This document shows, one piece after another, positions 14,301-26,410 of a stretch of 51,298 nucleotides of DNA. A model generated the notes under the pieces. It did not search any database. It saw nothing but the letters and a program-made list of their open reading frames with translations, and was not told where the DNA came from. The stretch lies in NCBI GenBank assembly GCA_010094045.1, contig ML986724.1, positions 71,509 to 122,806 on the forward strand, read 5' to 3'. Source of the stretch: Lojkania enalia. Lineage: Eukaryota > Ascomycota > Dothideomycetes > Pleosporales. The translations under genes were made by a program, and so were the position numbers. The first letter of the stretch is position 1. Each line of letters starts with the position of its first letter.

Positions 14301-17070
14301 TACTCTAAAAATATAAAAAATATTTAAGCCTTTATAGGTTTCGTAAACTTCTACTAATAATTTATTAGTAACTTCTTATAGAAAGTCTCTCTATTAGTAG
14401 TATTAACTAAGAAGAATATTTAATTTAATTAGAATAATAGCTATTAATATTCTTTTAACTATTTAAAGGATACTTTTATCTCTATACTAATTTTCTAATA
14501 CTTTAACCCTAAACTACTAATAGTAGTAAAAGCTAATATATCTAATTTTATAATAGCTAGTATACTATCTTAAAGAGGCGCTAATAGTAAACTAAGATCT
14601 ATTACCTACTTTTCTAAGTATATAAACCCTATTAAAAGCAACTATAAGATATATAATAAGGAACTACTTATAATTATCTAATATTTTAAATAATAGAGGC
14701 CTAAATTAGAAGGTATAGTATTTTCTATAGAAGTATTAAATAATTATAAGAACTTATAGTACTTTATAATAATAAAGTAGTTAAGTTACTAATAGGTCTA
14801 TTAGTTAGAATATCTATTAAGGTTTAACTTTAGTATTATATACTAACCTAGAAAACTTAGAGAAAAACCTAATATTTTAACTTATAGGTTATAAGATAAG
14901 TCTATATAAGAAGAGGCCTATAAAGATTATTAATAGATATTATTTTGTTTTAAACTATTTTAATAGATAGAAGTAAACTAATTAATTATAAAGATTATTA
15001 ATAAAGAATATCTAAATAATAATCTAATCTAAGATATTTTAAAGTTATTAAAAGAAGGAGTCTATTAATTTAAATTTTTAATTCTAACTAACTATAAAGA
15101 GTATAATAACTAACTATACTATTAAAATTAACTTATAGTATTAGACTATAATAAGTTAAAGTTTAAGCTGTTATAAACTATTTATAACTTACTATCTAGT
15201 AGATACTCTAGTTAAGAAAAGACTTTAGAACTACTCTAATGCGAGTATTATTAGTTAAGAATTTTTAACTTAGTATAATAATATATAAGCTATTATTATA
15301 TATACTAAAAAAGTAAAGCTTTTAGAGAGAAGTATTATAAACTACTAAAACTATTACCTATACCTAAATAAAGGTTTTAAAATATCTCTATAAACTTTAT
15401 AACTAATCTACTAGAATTAGAAGATTATATAAATATTATAGTAGTAGTTAATAAGTTTAGTAAGTATAAATACCTAATACTATATATAAGAATTAAAGCT
15501 CCTAATATTATCTAACTATTCTATTACTATATATAGGTTTATTATAGACTACTATATACTATTATATCTAACTATAAGATATAGTTTATTTCTACCTTCT
15601 ACTAAGAGCTCTATAAATAGCTATAAATTAATATATATATAGTAACTAGCTTCTATTTAAAGACTAATAGCTAGATAGAGAATACTAATATAGTAATAGA
15701 ATAAGTTCTCTAAACCTATACTAGCTATAAATAAAATAACTAGGTTAAATAGCTATTAATAGTATAGTTTAAAGTAAATAATATAGTATCTAAATTAATA
15801 AAAGTCTCCCTATTTCTAGCCTACTTTAGCTAGTACTTTTAAATAGGTTTTAAACTATCTATAAAAATCTATTAACTATTAAAATAGTCCCTAATAGTTT
15901 AGAAAGCTAATAGACTAGTTAATAAGATAAAGAATATTATAGAGTATATTAGAGAAGAATTTATTTAGGTATAAGTATTCTAATAAAAGTATACTAACTG
16001 TAAGTATATACTAGCCTCTAATTATTAGGTTAGTAATCTAGTTTAACTAGATACTAGAAATATATATATATAAAAACTATTAAAAAAACTTAACTAGAAG
16101 AATATAGGCCTTTATAAGATTATTATAAAAGTATCTTTATATACTTATAAACTAAAGCTACGTAAATTAGCTAAAATATATTCTATATTCTATATATTAC
16201 TATTATAGCTAGTATTTAAGTTATCTAACTACTTATTTAATTAGTAAGTATATAACCCTAAACCTATTAAAATTAATAGAATATTAGAATATTTTATTAA
16301 GTAAATAGAAGACTTCTACTATAACTAATAGAGATGTTAGTATAAATACTTAGTTAAGTAGACTAGCTATTATAACCTAGAATAGTACCTAGCTAGTAAT
16401 TTTACTAAAATAACTATTATAGAAAATTATTATACTAGAAACTTAAATAAATAAAATTTAAATATAATATTACGTCTAAATTTTTAATTAGGTATTAGAA
16501 TCTAATCTAAATATATTTCTAAACCTTTATAATAATACTATACTAATATAATACTAGTAATAATATTACTACTAATCTCTAGTATAGTACTACTATATAA
16601 ACCGAACTAATCTAATCTCTAATATAGTACTATTATATAATAACAACTAATTATACTAATATATCTATAACCTTAACTAATATTAGTATTAATAACTACT
16701 ATTTAATTATAAATAACCTAAATATAATATAAAAATCTAACTTATAGAAGTTTATAACTAAAAGGGGGATATTATTATAGTAATACTATAATACCTCTAT
16801 ATCTATACTACTTTTACTATAATACTTAAACTAGCTGCTAGTAATAGTTATTAGCTATTAGCTAGAATATAACCGACTTATCTTAATTATAATAGAGGAA
16901 GGTTTCGCCGACCTAGCTAGCCTATATAGTAGTATAGACTTAACTTCTATAAAAACCTATATAATATAGATATCTCTATTTTTTATATAATATTTTAATA
17001 TTTATATATAGTATATAGTAATAGAGTTAACTACTTAAAGTATAATTAACTAACTATATATAAGCGTCTG
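11330..17070 (+). mobile_element. Gypsy-type LTR retrotransposon, RIP-mutated
   Basis: At 14,088-14,114 on the + strand the sequence reads YINNILIFN, a Gypsy YVDDILIFS box with both Asp codons changed GAT to AAT. At about 15,380-15,480 it reads ISINFITNLLELEDYINIIVV, followed by a VNKFSKYKYL stretch, which is the integrase core (family form S-M-D-F-I-T-D-L...V-V-V-D-R-F-S-K) with the D positions turned to N. A polypurine tract (AAAAGGGGG) lies at 16,760-16,769, next to the 3' LTR start. A shared block at about 11,370-11,420 and 17,020-17,070 (ACTAACTATATATAA-like) marks the LTR ends. The 5' LTR boundary is uncertain. Confidence 0.75.
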
Positions 17071-17109
17071 TAATACCTATCTTTTATTATTTATAAAAGG
17101 TATATCTAT

Positions 17110-18250
17110 ATCTCTATTTAGTATAAGAAGATAAATATACTATATAATTAAAAGCTTTTAAATCTAAGAATAGCTAGATAAATAATATATTTAGTTTTAA
17201 GTAGTTAAAGTACTTTAATACTTATATAAAAGTATATTAGCTACTAATTCTAGATAGCTATAAGAGCTACCTTAACTAGAATTTTAAGAACTACTACCTT
17301 AAGAATAAGATTCTTACCCTCTATATACTAGTCTATTTTTTATATATCCTCTAGCTATTTAATATAGTTTACTTTAAACCTTTAAAGTAGAAATACTCTT
17401 AATATATATAAGACTTAGTATACTAATACATCTTTTATATTAATAAGAAAGGCTTTCTACTAGCTTTTAGGAACACGTTTTTTAATATATTTATATATAA
17501 GAACTAATAAAAAGCTTTTAAGATAATAAGAATTATTCTTCTAAATATATAGGTTATATTAAATTGTCTTAATATATAACTATATATTCTACTAGAACTA
17601 CTTTTATAAAAAGACTTCTAATAGTTTAAAACTCTAAATAATATATATAAATTTAGATTATAATTAATACTTATATAAAAGTTCTTTATATAATTACTAA
17701 AAGAGGTATAAGAAGAATTCTTATAGTTTATAAAAGGTATTAAGTTAATATTATATTTAAATATACTTCTTTAAACTTACAACTCTAAGCTTAAAAAGTA
17801 ATTAGAAAAAGTAACTAAATATAAAATATATAAAAGAAGGTATATTTAGTATAATAATATAGTATTATATAATAAAGGATTTTTATATATAGCTACTAAA
17901 GTATCTATAAGCTCTTAGCCCTTTAAAAAAACTTGTAGTACTAATACTTAAGAAAGAGCTTAACTAGCTTAATACTACTATAATAACTATAGTAAGATTA
18001 AATATAACGCTTATATATACTAAAAGAATAGTAGGGAGAATTCTAAATTAGATAAAAATATATTATATATAGAATCTTTTATTAGTATTAAGTAAATTAA
18101 CTTTTTATATATAGTATTTATTATACTAAAAAAAAGTAGCTACTTTAATAGAATAGCCGCTTTAATAGTAGAATATATTACTAGAACGCGTTTATAAACT
18201 CTTAAATTACTAAACTTAAAGAGTAAATATAGATGCTAACTAAGAAAAAA
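17110..18250 (+). mobile_element. Pogo/Fot1-type DDE transposase remnant, copy 1
   Basis: Plus-strand translation across stops resembles the DDE domain of fungal pogo-family (Fot1/Pot) transposases: a degraded leu-asp-gly-tyr-lys-ser-his-like box, then a stretch matching the usual pro-pro-his-ser block. A directly repeated relative lies at 20,420-21,560. Both are RIP-mutated and cannot be active. Terminal inverted repeats were not found. Confidence 0.6.
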
Positions 18251-20419
18251 TTATATAAGAGAAAGCGGATATAGTAGAATAGGATAATAGAATATAGTAA
18301 GAGATTAGTATAAGTAGTTACTAAAGTTTTTAAAGCGCTCTAGAACTTAAAAGAGTTTATTATATAAATAGATAAGAGAGGGTTTAACTAAGTATATAAT
18401 AATATAGAAATTATAATAGAATTAATTATAATATATAAATATATAAGATAAATAGATCTACTTCTTTTAAATTAAATATAAGTACTTAGAATTTTTTTTA
18501 GATAATTCTAATAATAGTTTAACTAGTTAAAGTTGGTAGGTTTAAAATACTAAGAAATTTTAGCTTACTTAATAGAATAGTTTACTTAATAATACTTTAT
18601 ATTATATTCTATATATTTAATATTTAATATATTAAATTATATTCTCTTCTATAAGATTATATAATAACCTTCTAAAAATACTTGTTCTAGTTTATTACTT
18701 ATTACTAGAATAGATAAAATATTTACTATAAATATTAAAAGTTATAGCTAGTATTTTCTTTATATACTTCTATACTACTATTATAAAGAAGATACTTAAA
18801 CTTTATATAGTACTTTAGTATAGTAATCCTTATATTTATCTTAACTTATTAGCTAAGTAATTTATTAATTAAACTTATTAAGTTCTTATAAAAGTATAAT
18901 ATTAGATAGTTTATATAATACTAAATTTAGTTAAATTTGTAAATTTTAATATTATATCTAAAGCTCTTTTACTCTAAAAAGTATAATCTTTTAATAATCT
19001 TATTTCTACTAAATTTTTATATATTTTATATAATAATTTAGATAAAAAATAAGTATAATAGTATAAAAAGGTAAGTTATCTATTTTATAATAATATTCTT
19101 TAAACTTCTAAACTACTTATTAAATTTATATAAGTAAGTTTTAATTTATATAATAAGAACTTAAAAACTTCTCTATATATTTATTAAGGATATCTATTAT
19201 AAAAAAAAGTTAATTAAATATAATATAGTTACCTTAAATCTTTAGAGTTACTTAGTAGAATAGCTATAAAAAGAAGTTTATTATATAAAGAGCCCTCTAA
19301 TTTTATAGAGAAAGATAGTTCTTTTTAAGTAATTTAAAATTTGCTTTAATATAATTGTTAATAGCTAACTCTTTCTTAAGTACTATACTTAATATTTAAT
19401 ACTAGCTATTCTATTCTATAGAATTGTTAAGTAGAATTTGCTATTATACTAAAGAAATAAATTCTTTTATATAATTTACTAAGGAATAATAGTAAATACT
19501 AATATTATAAAGCTTTCTTAGAATATCTATTATATAAAAAGCTTCTTCTCTTTCTATTTATATTTATTTATCTAATTTATTTTTAAATATATTTCCTTTA
19601 TTATATAATTTAATCTTTTTAAATTAAACTTTATTAAAGAGAAAAGTTTAAATAATAAGATTAATTATATAATATATTCTACTATTAAAACGGCTACTTT
19701 TTCTTAGTATTATAAATACTACGTATAAACTATAATAAATCTATAATACGATCTTCTATTAATTTAATAAGAAGGTAGAATTAAGCTTACCTTATAGGCG
19801 TATAAATTAGGCTAATTTAAGAGTGTATAATATACTACTATAGCTTTTAATATATAATATTAACAACTCTCTAGTCGACTTTATAGAATTATATTTTACT
19901 TTTATATATAACTAAATTACTAGAAGCTTATAATAACCGAAGAATAAATAATCGTATAATATATTCTTAACCTTAATTTATAAGAATTTACGCCCTAGCT
20001 ATATAAGGTAGTAGATATAGTAGATAAACTATTAAGTATATATAGTAGAATATCTATAGAAAAGAATTAGTTTAAACAATTTATAATATATATAAATAAG
20101 TTTAAAATAGCCTTTAATTAAGTAAAAAATTTCTAAAGAATAAAATAAGAAAATTTAGAGGTTATTAATATATAGTTTAAGCTAGTATAAGATATAATTA
20201 TAAAATATAGTATATATAATAATAATATCTACAATTTTAATAAAACAGGTATTTAAATAGGTATTATTAGTATTATAAAGATTATTATAGGTTTAGAATA
20301 TTATATAAAGTCTACTCTTATATATTTAAATAATTATAAGTAGATTATAATTATTTAGAATATCTATACTACTATATATATAACTCTACTATTTATTATT
20401 TATAAAAAACGCGTCTATA

Positions 20420-21560
20420 TTTTTATATAGTATAAAAAAGTACGTATATTATATAATTAGAAAATTCTAGTCTCTAAGAATAGCTAGATAAATAATATAC
20501 TTAGTTTTAAGTAGCTAAAGTACTTTAATAAGTATATAAAAATACGTTAGATAGAATTATATAGACTACTTATTTTAGACGGCTATAAAAGCTACTTTAA
20601 CTAGAAATTTAAAGATTACTACCTTATATAAAAGATTTTAATACTTTATATATCTTCTTATTTATTATATATATTTTAGTTTCTTAATATAGTTTACTTC
20701 TTACTATTAAAGTTAAAGTACTTATAGTATATATAAAATTTAACGCGCTAATACGTCTACTATATTAATAAAGAAGGCTTTCTTCTAGCTTTTAAAAACG
20801 CGTTTTTTAATATATTTATATATAAAAACTATCGAAAAATCTTTAAAGTAATAGAAATTATTATTTTAAATATATAGATTATATTAAATCGCTTTAATAT
20901 ATAACGAAATATTCTACTAGAACTACTTTTATAAAAAGACTTTTAATAGTTTAAAACTTTAAGTAATATATATAAATTTAGAGTATAATTAATACTTATA
21001 TAAAAGTCCTTTATACGATTACTAAAAGAGGTATAAAATGGATTTTTACAGCTTATAAGTACTAAATTAAAGCTATATTACAATATACTTTTTTAAACTT
21101 ATAACTCTAAGCTTAAAAGGTAATTAGAAGAAGTAACTAAGTATAAAATATATAAAAGAAAGTATATTTAGTATAATAGTATAGTAATATATAGTAAGGG
21201 ATTTTTATATATAACTACTAAGGTATCTATAAGTTTTTAGCTCTTTAAAAAGATTTATAGTACTAAGATTTAAGAAAGAGCTTAACTAGCTTAACGCTAC
21301 TATAGTAACTATAGTAAGACTAGATATAACGCTTATATATACTAAAAGAATAGTAGGGAAAATTCTAAAGTAGATAAAAGTATATTATATAAAATCTTTT
21401 ATTAGTATTAAGTAAATTAACCTTTTATATATAGTATTTATTACGCTAAGAAAAAGTAGCCGCTTTAATAGGATAGCTACTTTAATAGAATAGCTACTTT
21501 AATAGAATAGTATTAGAAGTATAGCTTTATACTACTATACTACTACAACTAAAAGTATAT
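20420..21560 (+). mobile_element. Pogo/Fot1-type DDE transposase remnant, copy 2
   Basis: Same orientation as the copy at 17.1-18.25 kb. Readable pieces include LDGYKSY and, further on, YINKEGFLLAFKNAFFN, typical of the C-terminal half of pogo-family DDE domains. The shared nucleotide block begins at AAGAATAGCTAGATAAATAA. Differences from copy 1 are largely transitions. Confidence 0.65.
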
Positions 21561-21670
21561 AGTATTTATTATACTAAGAAAAAGTAGCCGCTTTAATAGG
21601 ATAGCTACTTTAATAGAATAGCTACTTTAATAGAATAGTGTTAGAAGTACAGCTCTATACTATTATACTA
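21465..21670. repeat. Tandem repeats GCTACTTTAATAGAATA and ~140-bp unit
   Basis: Short units of the type GCTACTTTAATAGAATA follow each other several times. A larger unit of about 140 bp (from the AAGAAAAAGTAGCCGCTTTA block to ACTAAAAG) occurs twice in a row. It sits at the 3' end of the second pogo-like copy. A related single unit occurs near 22,165. Confidence 0.7.
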
Positions 21671-22175
21671 CTGCAACTAAAAGGTACGAATAATTAATAT
21701 TACTAATTATAGGTGTAGAATAGTATATATACCCTTATATTATCTCCCTTCTTAGTAGTATATACCCCGGACGCTCTAAGAGATATAATATATAAAGGTA
21801 GGTACTAAGACTTCTAGCTCTACTAGATCGATCCTCTAATTATCTCTAGCTACCTCTTAAATATACCTATATAGATACGCTTATATATATGTACTTATAT
21901 ATATACTAGACCTTCTAGCAACTTTTAGGTGTAGTATTTAAAGAGGCTGCTTTATACTTTAGCTTTTTTATAAAAAGCTTATTAGGCTGAACTAGCTCTT
22001 ATATAAATTAAACTCGCGACTCTATAGTACTACCTATTAACCCTATATACTAGGTAATATTAATTATAATATTAGAAGCACGGTTCTATACTACTATACT
22101 ACTATAACTAAAAGGTACAAATGATAAATATCGCTAATTATAGGTATAGAATAGTATATATACCCTTATAAATAG
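21640..22175. repeat. Pair of ~100-bp direct repeats (21,640-21,740; 22,075-22,175)
   Basis: Both copies run from an AGAAGCACGG/AGAAGTACAG start through ACTAAAAGGTAC to the shared GAATAGTATATATACCCTTA. They differ by scattered transitions. The unit is probably a terminal piece of one of the transposons in this arm. Confidence 0.6.
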
Positions 22176-22790
22176 CTACTTTAATAGTAGAATACGTTAT
22201 TATTTATAGTTAAATTATTAGCGATAATTACTCTTAGCTTTCGTATAATACTATATTCTTAAAGGACTAGAAGAATAGTATTCTATTACTCTTCTCTACT
22301 ATAGTTTACTATTATATATAAAGCTAAGAGAGCCTTTATTTATTATTCTTATAAGTTAATAAAATAAGTATATATTATTAAAAGAAGATAATTATTTAGA
22401 AAAGTTTAGATATTAACTAAAAGATATATATCTATTAAAGTTAATTAGACCTTCTTTTATATAATATTTCTTTACAGCTAAAATAAATTATAAATTAATC
22501 TACTAATAGCTAAATAAATAGTTATAAGAGAATTTATTAATTCTAGATTTAATATCTAGTAGAATATATAGAATTCTAGCTACTTAACAATTTATAATAG
22601 TAGGTTTTATATAATAATAAGATTTATAAGAATCTAATTAATAACTTAATTATTTAAGGTATTCTTTAAAACTAATAAGTTTAGCTTATTTATCTTATTA
22701 TTAATTAATACGTATTTCTAAAGTTTTTAAAGTTAGCTTACTACTATTACTTTTATATAAGAGATAGGTCTATTAGATTCGATCTGGTAC

Positions 22791-23418
22791 TTTAATTAAA
22801 GATAATATCGAATATTTGTAGTTGATGATATACTATACAAATAGAGAGAGTAGTAATATAGCTTTCGATTTTAACCATCTTATATAGGCTCATCTTTTAA
22901 TGGATTGCGACAGTATTAATGGATACTAGACGTATTTTTCCAACTTGTACTACTAGAGACTTCGAGCGATTCAAAAGAGTCAAGAGAAACTAGAGAGCTA
23001 TCCTCTAAAGCCATAATAGTAAAGAAAACAGCTTTCGTATGATGAGAGATAAATTTTGGTGAGGAAAGATAGCTTATGCGCCAAATTATCCGATAATATC
23101 GTATATTATTCAGCATAAAATAATCACCGAGTACGATAATATATTTTTTACGAAACGATAATTTTATTTTTGACAACCCTGGACCGTAAATTGCTTGCGT
23201 AGCAAGCAATGGTGATAGATAGCTTGCGAGGCCCCCGCATGAGATGAAATGAAAGGTGCCAGACGAGATACATAGTTATGAGTAGTTTCAGCGCTAGATA
23301 CTCAATCTAAACCCTCCGAAAAGCCTGAAATCGCTCCCGCGCGTTGCTGTTGTATGCGAAATCTTCTCCATCCCCGCAGAGCCATACTTTCTATCCGCGT
23401 TCCCAACTCAAGCATTGT
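22791..23418. other. Transition from RIP arm to gene island; no gene seen
   Basis: Composition shifts from RIP DNA to normal DNA across this stretch. A minus-strand frame of 97 codons (22,916-23,209) has no recognisable domain and I do not treat it as a gene. The only distinct structure is the perfect palindrome at 23,191-23,209. The last 200 bases are downstream of the DUF1772 gene stop. Confidence 0.6.
23189..23209. repeat. Palindrome shared with 31,793-31,812
   Basis: TTGCTTGC-GTA-GCAAGCAA is an 8-bp-arm palindrome. The 20-mer AATTGCTTGCGTAGCAAGCA occurs exactly here (23,189-23,208) and at 31,793-31,812. This copy lies at the edge of the RIP arm. Confidence 0.8.
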
Positions 23419-23970
23419 TTACCGCACCATACCACATACAGTCAACAAGCCCAGAGCCGCGCCTAGAATGGGAAAGAAAGTGCGAGCAATGTTCAATGAT
23501 CGCCACCTGCCGACCAGATACTGAGCCTGAGCGAGATTTATGGGTCCTTCCGCTCGATCCTTCTCGATCTCCAAGAAAATGGCACCGTTGATGCGGAGAA
23601 TGAACAGCCAGGTGAACGGTATCATGGACATGGTGAGCGCACCAGAGATCGCATAGAGGGCGACGGTTCTTCCTCGCTCCCGAGACGCCCAAGCGGCCGC
23701 GAAGTAGATGAGTCCGCTGGTCACAGACAGCTTAGGCCCCAGTTTGTGGCCCGAATCGTAGACGAAATGCCACTGTCGCAGAAGGAGAGACGCATCCGGG
23801 GGGGTTGTGGCCAAAATCATGGGTACTGTCAACATAGACACCAGATTCATGCCGCCTGTTATAGTTTGTGAGAATGTCATCGACCTCAGTGCCATCAACA
23901 CGCTCTCACCTGCGAGAAAGGCGGACGTAAAGGCGGCTACAGAGCCGAGCGTGCACGCCAACGATGCCAT
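23419..23970 (-). CDS. DUF1772 membrane protein, anthrone-oxidase-like
   Basis: DUF1772 proteins include HypC of the aflatoxin pathway, which oxidises norsolorinic acid anthrone to the anthraquinone, and related oxygenases in other aromatic polyketide clusters. The protein is small and has about four hydrophobic segments, with the family-like stretch SMLTVPMILATTPP and a basic, polar C-terminal half (RWRSLNIARTFF). The open frame spans 183 codons. It contains an in-frame intron without a stop: 23,856-23,909 (54 bp, GTGAGA...ACAG). Removing it gives the compact junction FLAGGMNLVS, typical of the family, and a protein of 165 aa. A perfect TCG-N5-CGA site lies 69 bp upstream of the start. Substrate is inferred from family only. 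The gene is the outermost member of the cluster on the left. Confidence 0.8.
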   Translation of the reverse strand: MASLACTLGSVAAFTSAFLAGESVLMALRSMTFSQTITGGMNLVSMLTVPMILATTPPDASLLLRQWHFVYDSGHKLGPKLSVTSGLIYFAAAWASRERGRTVALYAISGALTMSMIPFTWLFILRINGAIFLEIEKDRAEGPINLAQAQYLVGRWRSLNIARTFFPILGAALGLLTVCGMVR

Positions 23971-24038
23971 GATGCTAGACTCCGAGGCAGTAGATGGCTT
24001 AGTTGCTGGGAATGCGAGGATTAATAAACGTGCTGTGG

Positions 24039-24049
24039 TCGTAAGGCGA
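24039..24049. promoter_or_regulatory. AflR-type site TCG-N5-CGA upstream of DUF1772 gene
   Basis: TCGTAAGGCGA is a perfect TCG-N5-CGA palindrome, the consensus bound by the Zn2Cys6 factor AflR. It lies 69 bp upstream of the DUF1772 start codon. No such regulator is encoded in the window, so binding is inference. Confidence 0.45.
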
Positions 24050-24139
24050 TGCGCGACGAATCCACGACCCTATTGTCCATTTGATAAAACGCGTCGCCAA
24101 ATCGGTTTGCCGAATACGAATATCGGATGCGCATTGTAG

Positions 24140-24690
24140 AGGGAATATTGCGTCGGTGTGTCGGACATGCACTATCATCTCGGCATCTATTAGATGCAAA
24201 AGTCGGCGAAATGCTTGGTACGGCCTGCGAACCTTGCACCTCGCCATTCGTGGCTTGTCGCAATAACTACTCTACGCAACAACGTCTATTTTGTCTCAAA
24301 CTATAGATACTGCTTTCTATTTATACAAAAAGTAGTTCTTAAAATTTGTAGCAATTAATAATAAGTAGAAGACAAGATATTCTGGATAAAGTATAGAGGC
24401 ACTTTCTCATGCTCTGTAGTACAAGCTCGCTTGGTATTTTGCAGAGAAACGGCTTCTATCTTTAGCTCTAGATACCTCCTTTTCTACTTATTATTAAAAG
24501 CTATAAGTTGAAAGTAGTGCTCTTTACGTGGGAAGAGAGCTATACTTAAATTTTTAGAGTATTTAGTCGTTGCATTGTTGAAGTAGGAGTGTGTTGGGGG
24601 AGTCGCAGGTTTGCGAGGAGTGCCAAGCATTTCGCCGACTTTTCTATCTAACAGATGTCTAGCATATAATGTTCCGACACTGCTGCACCG
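24140..24690. repeat. Imperfect inverted repeat with 21-bp perfect core
   Basis: The core at 24,198-24,218 is the exact reverse complement of 24,623-24,643 (21 bp). Similarity extends with mismatches over roughly 80-90 bp on each arm. Read outward in the matching frame, the left arm (+ strand) encodes RHLLDAKVGEMLGT and the right arm (- strand) encodes RHLLDRKVGEMLGT. The arms therefore look like two diverged copies of one coding segment in opposite orientation. I do not recognise the protein. Confidence 0.6.
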
Positions 24691-26113
24691 ATGGCCGACC
24701 TCTTGGCCAAGACCGAGGCCATCTTGCCATTCGAAAGCAAGACGCATCTTACGTGCGCAATTGGACTTGTAGGTTTCGCAAGTTCACTAGGGCTTAGCCA
24801 TACGAGATAATGCATGTATTGCATACGCATGGTAATTACATGGTAGCCAGGCCTAGGCACAGGATGCTCAGTTGCACATGTCCCCGGACTTCGTGTTGAA
24901 CCCGAACTACCTTGCCCTAACCAGCCCATGTAAAGAAAGCCGAGATACACATCTGTTGGTGTAACACACCTTTATTAACCAGGGCAAATTTGATGTCGAC
25001 ATTACTAAGACTCTATTCTAAGATTGATCGTAATAGTATAGCTGTGCTGGCGCTAATAATGCCTTAATCCTATACTTTTACCTACCCGGCCGTAAGGACT
25101 GTATTATAAAAGCAAATTCGGCCGTCGCTTTTGGAAATGCCTTAGCGGTTCCAGTTATATTGAACATTGAAACCCTCGCATAATCAGACAAATTCAAATT
25201 CAACCGTGCTACACCGTGTCGAACCGTCTTGCACAGGCGAGTCGTTCGAGCGAGGCTAGACATTGCAAGAGCTAATTACACCACAGACTGTCATCTTTTT
25301 AACAAAGGCCTTGCAGGTTATTAGATATAGAGAAATGTGCTAATGCGACAAGGGCGGGCCTCCACTGCCTATAGACTGCTCTCTCATGACGCTTATTGCC
25401 CCAAAGACAGCGATACTAGAAGCCATGCTCGCAGAACGACAGGAAGGTATACAAGCGGTGTCTTTGCATCACGAATTTCGGGAGCTGTATCGAGAAAGAT
25501 GAATCTCTGTAAGATACCAAACTGGGAGATGCAGACGCTGCATTGGCAGCTTCTCAAATCAGTATCAGCCCTGGACTAGCACGATTGGATGAAGACTATC
25601 CACGAGACTTCGTGTTGATAATATAGGGTTTTTCTGGGGCCAGAAAAGCATAAGTCATGGTTGATCATTGTGGTGAGAGGCGAATCTTGTCTCAGGGAAG
25701 GAGATGAGGAGCTGAACTCGTTCATTGAAGATAGCCAGCGGGCCATATTTATGTACATGAAAAAGGGGTATATCAGCTGATACCCAGCGTGATATCCAGC
25801 GTGATATCGACCGTGATATCGTACGTCAATATCTGATACAGCTCGGCAGACTAGCCAAAATCCCCATAACAATTATAGCCTGGAAAGGCAGTGACCATGA
25901 TAGTGCATGTTGAATGGAATAATTATTCAGCATAGTCGGGATGCATGCTTGAGCGCTACGTTGTTCTGTGGCGCGACGTGAGCAATTACAGCTAAAGCAG
26001 GCAGCACATGCCAGGTCCTGGGTCTTAAAATCGCATGCTACAGTCGGCACCACCTATCATCGAACGCAGTTGCACTATCTAAGTCCCTCTCCCCTCCGAT
26101 ATCTTGTCAGCCC

Positions 26114-26274
26114 AAATGTTATCCCATCGAATAGTAAATAGGCAAACTTGAGAACTTTTGAAAGAGGAGTTCATCTCCTGCATCGCAGGCCTCTTGAATC
26201 TTGCTCAGAAGCACTTGCAACCTAAAGTCGGAGTATAGTTGGCTAAACAGCATGTTGCGAAATTGAAACCTCTA
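26114..26274 (-). pseudogene. Unrecognised open remnant ending in a stop
   Basis: An unbroken minus-strand frame of about 51 codons ends at a TAA near 26,114. It includes MLFSQLYSDFRLQVLLSKIQ followed by an acidic and then a hydrophobic stretch. The composition looks protein-like and alpha-helical. It lies 140 bp downstream of the trans-enoyl reductase stop. It could be the last exon of a lost gene or chance. No function can be assigned. Confidence 0.3.
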
Positions 26275-26410
26275 AATATTAGGGTGCGAGATCTGAGAAG
26301 TACTTTGAGCAATCAAAGTAACACGACTTCGAGCCTCTCGAAAATCTCCTAACCAAATCCTTAATTTATATGGTCTGAGACGACCTTCACTCGATATGCA
26401 ACGCACATTG

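Larger units (their letters stand above)
1..22790. repeat. RIP-degraded AT-rich arm (left)
   Basis: The stretch is extremely AT-rich. CA and TG dinucleotides are nearly absent while TA is everywhere, which is what RIP (C to T at CpA) leaves behind. No reading frame of useful length survives on either strand. Recognisable transposon pieces are annotated separately. The first 2.5 kb holds no domain I can name. The boundary with normal DNA is gradual, at about 22,770-22,900, where CA/TG dinucleotides return. Known for RIP: it acts on repeated DNA during the sexual cycle of Pezizomycotina. Its extent here is inferred from dinucleotide impression, not from a computed index. Confidence 0.9.
23971..26410. 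other. 2.4-kb gap: promoter, inverted repeat and gene remnants
   Basis: The gap holds the DUF1772 promoter (to about 24,100), an imperfect long inverted repeat at about 24,140-24,690, and a short open remnant near 26,114-26,274. The 24,300-24,500 and 24,960-25,080 stretches are AT-rich and featureless. Several short frames between 25 and 26.1 kb show no domain and I do not call them. A small cluster of GATATC-containing repeats (ATATCAGCTGATAC, GTGATATC three times) lies at 25,769-25,822. Confidence 0.55.

Noticed and set aside
22916..23209. 97-codon minus-strand frame at the RIP edge
   Set aside because: It has no domain and an AT-rich composition, and it includes the palindrome. It probably stays open by chance.
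24484..24950. Overlapping minus-strand frames of 87 and 100 codons
   Set aside because: Neither shows a domain. Their only conserved part is the inverted-repeat arm already described, so I treat them as remnants, not genes.
25769..25822. Possible CRISPR-like or tRNA feature among short repeats
   Set aside because: There are too few units, spacing is uneven, and there is no cloverleaf. The DNA is fungal, where CRISPR arrays are not expected.
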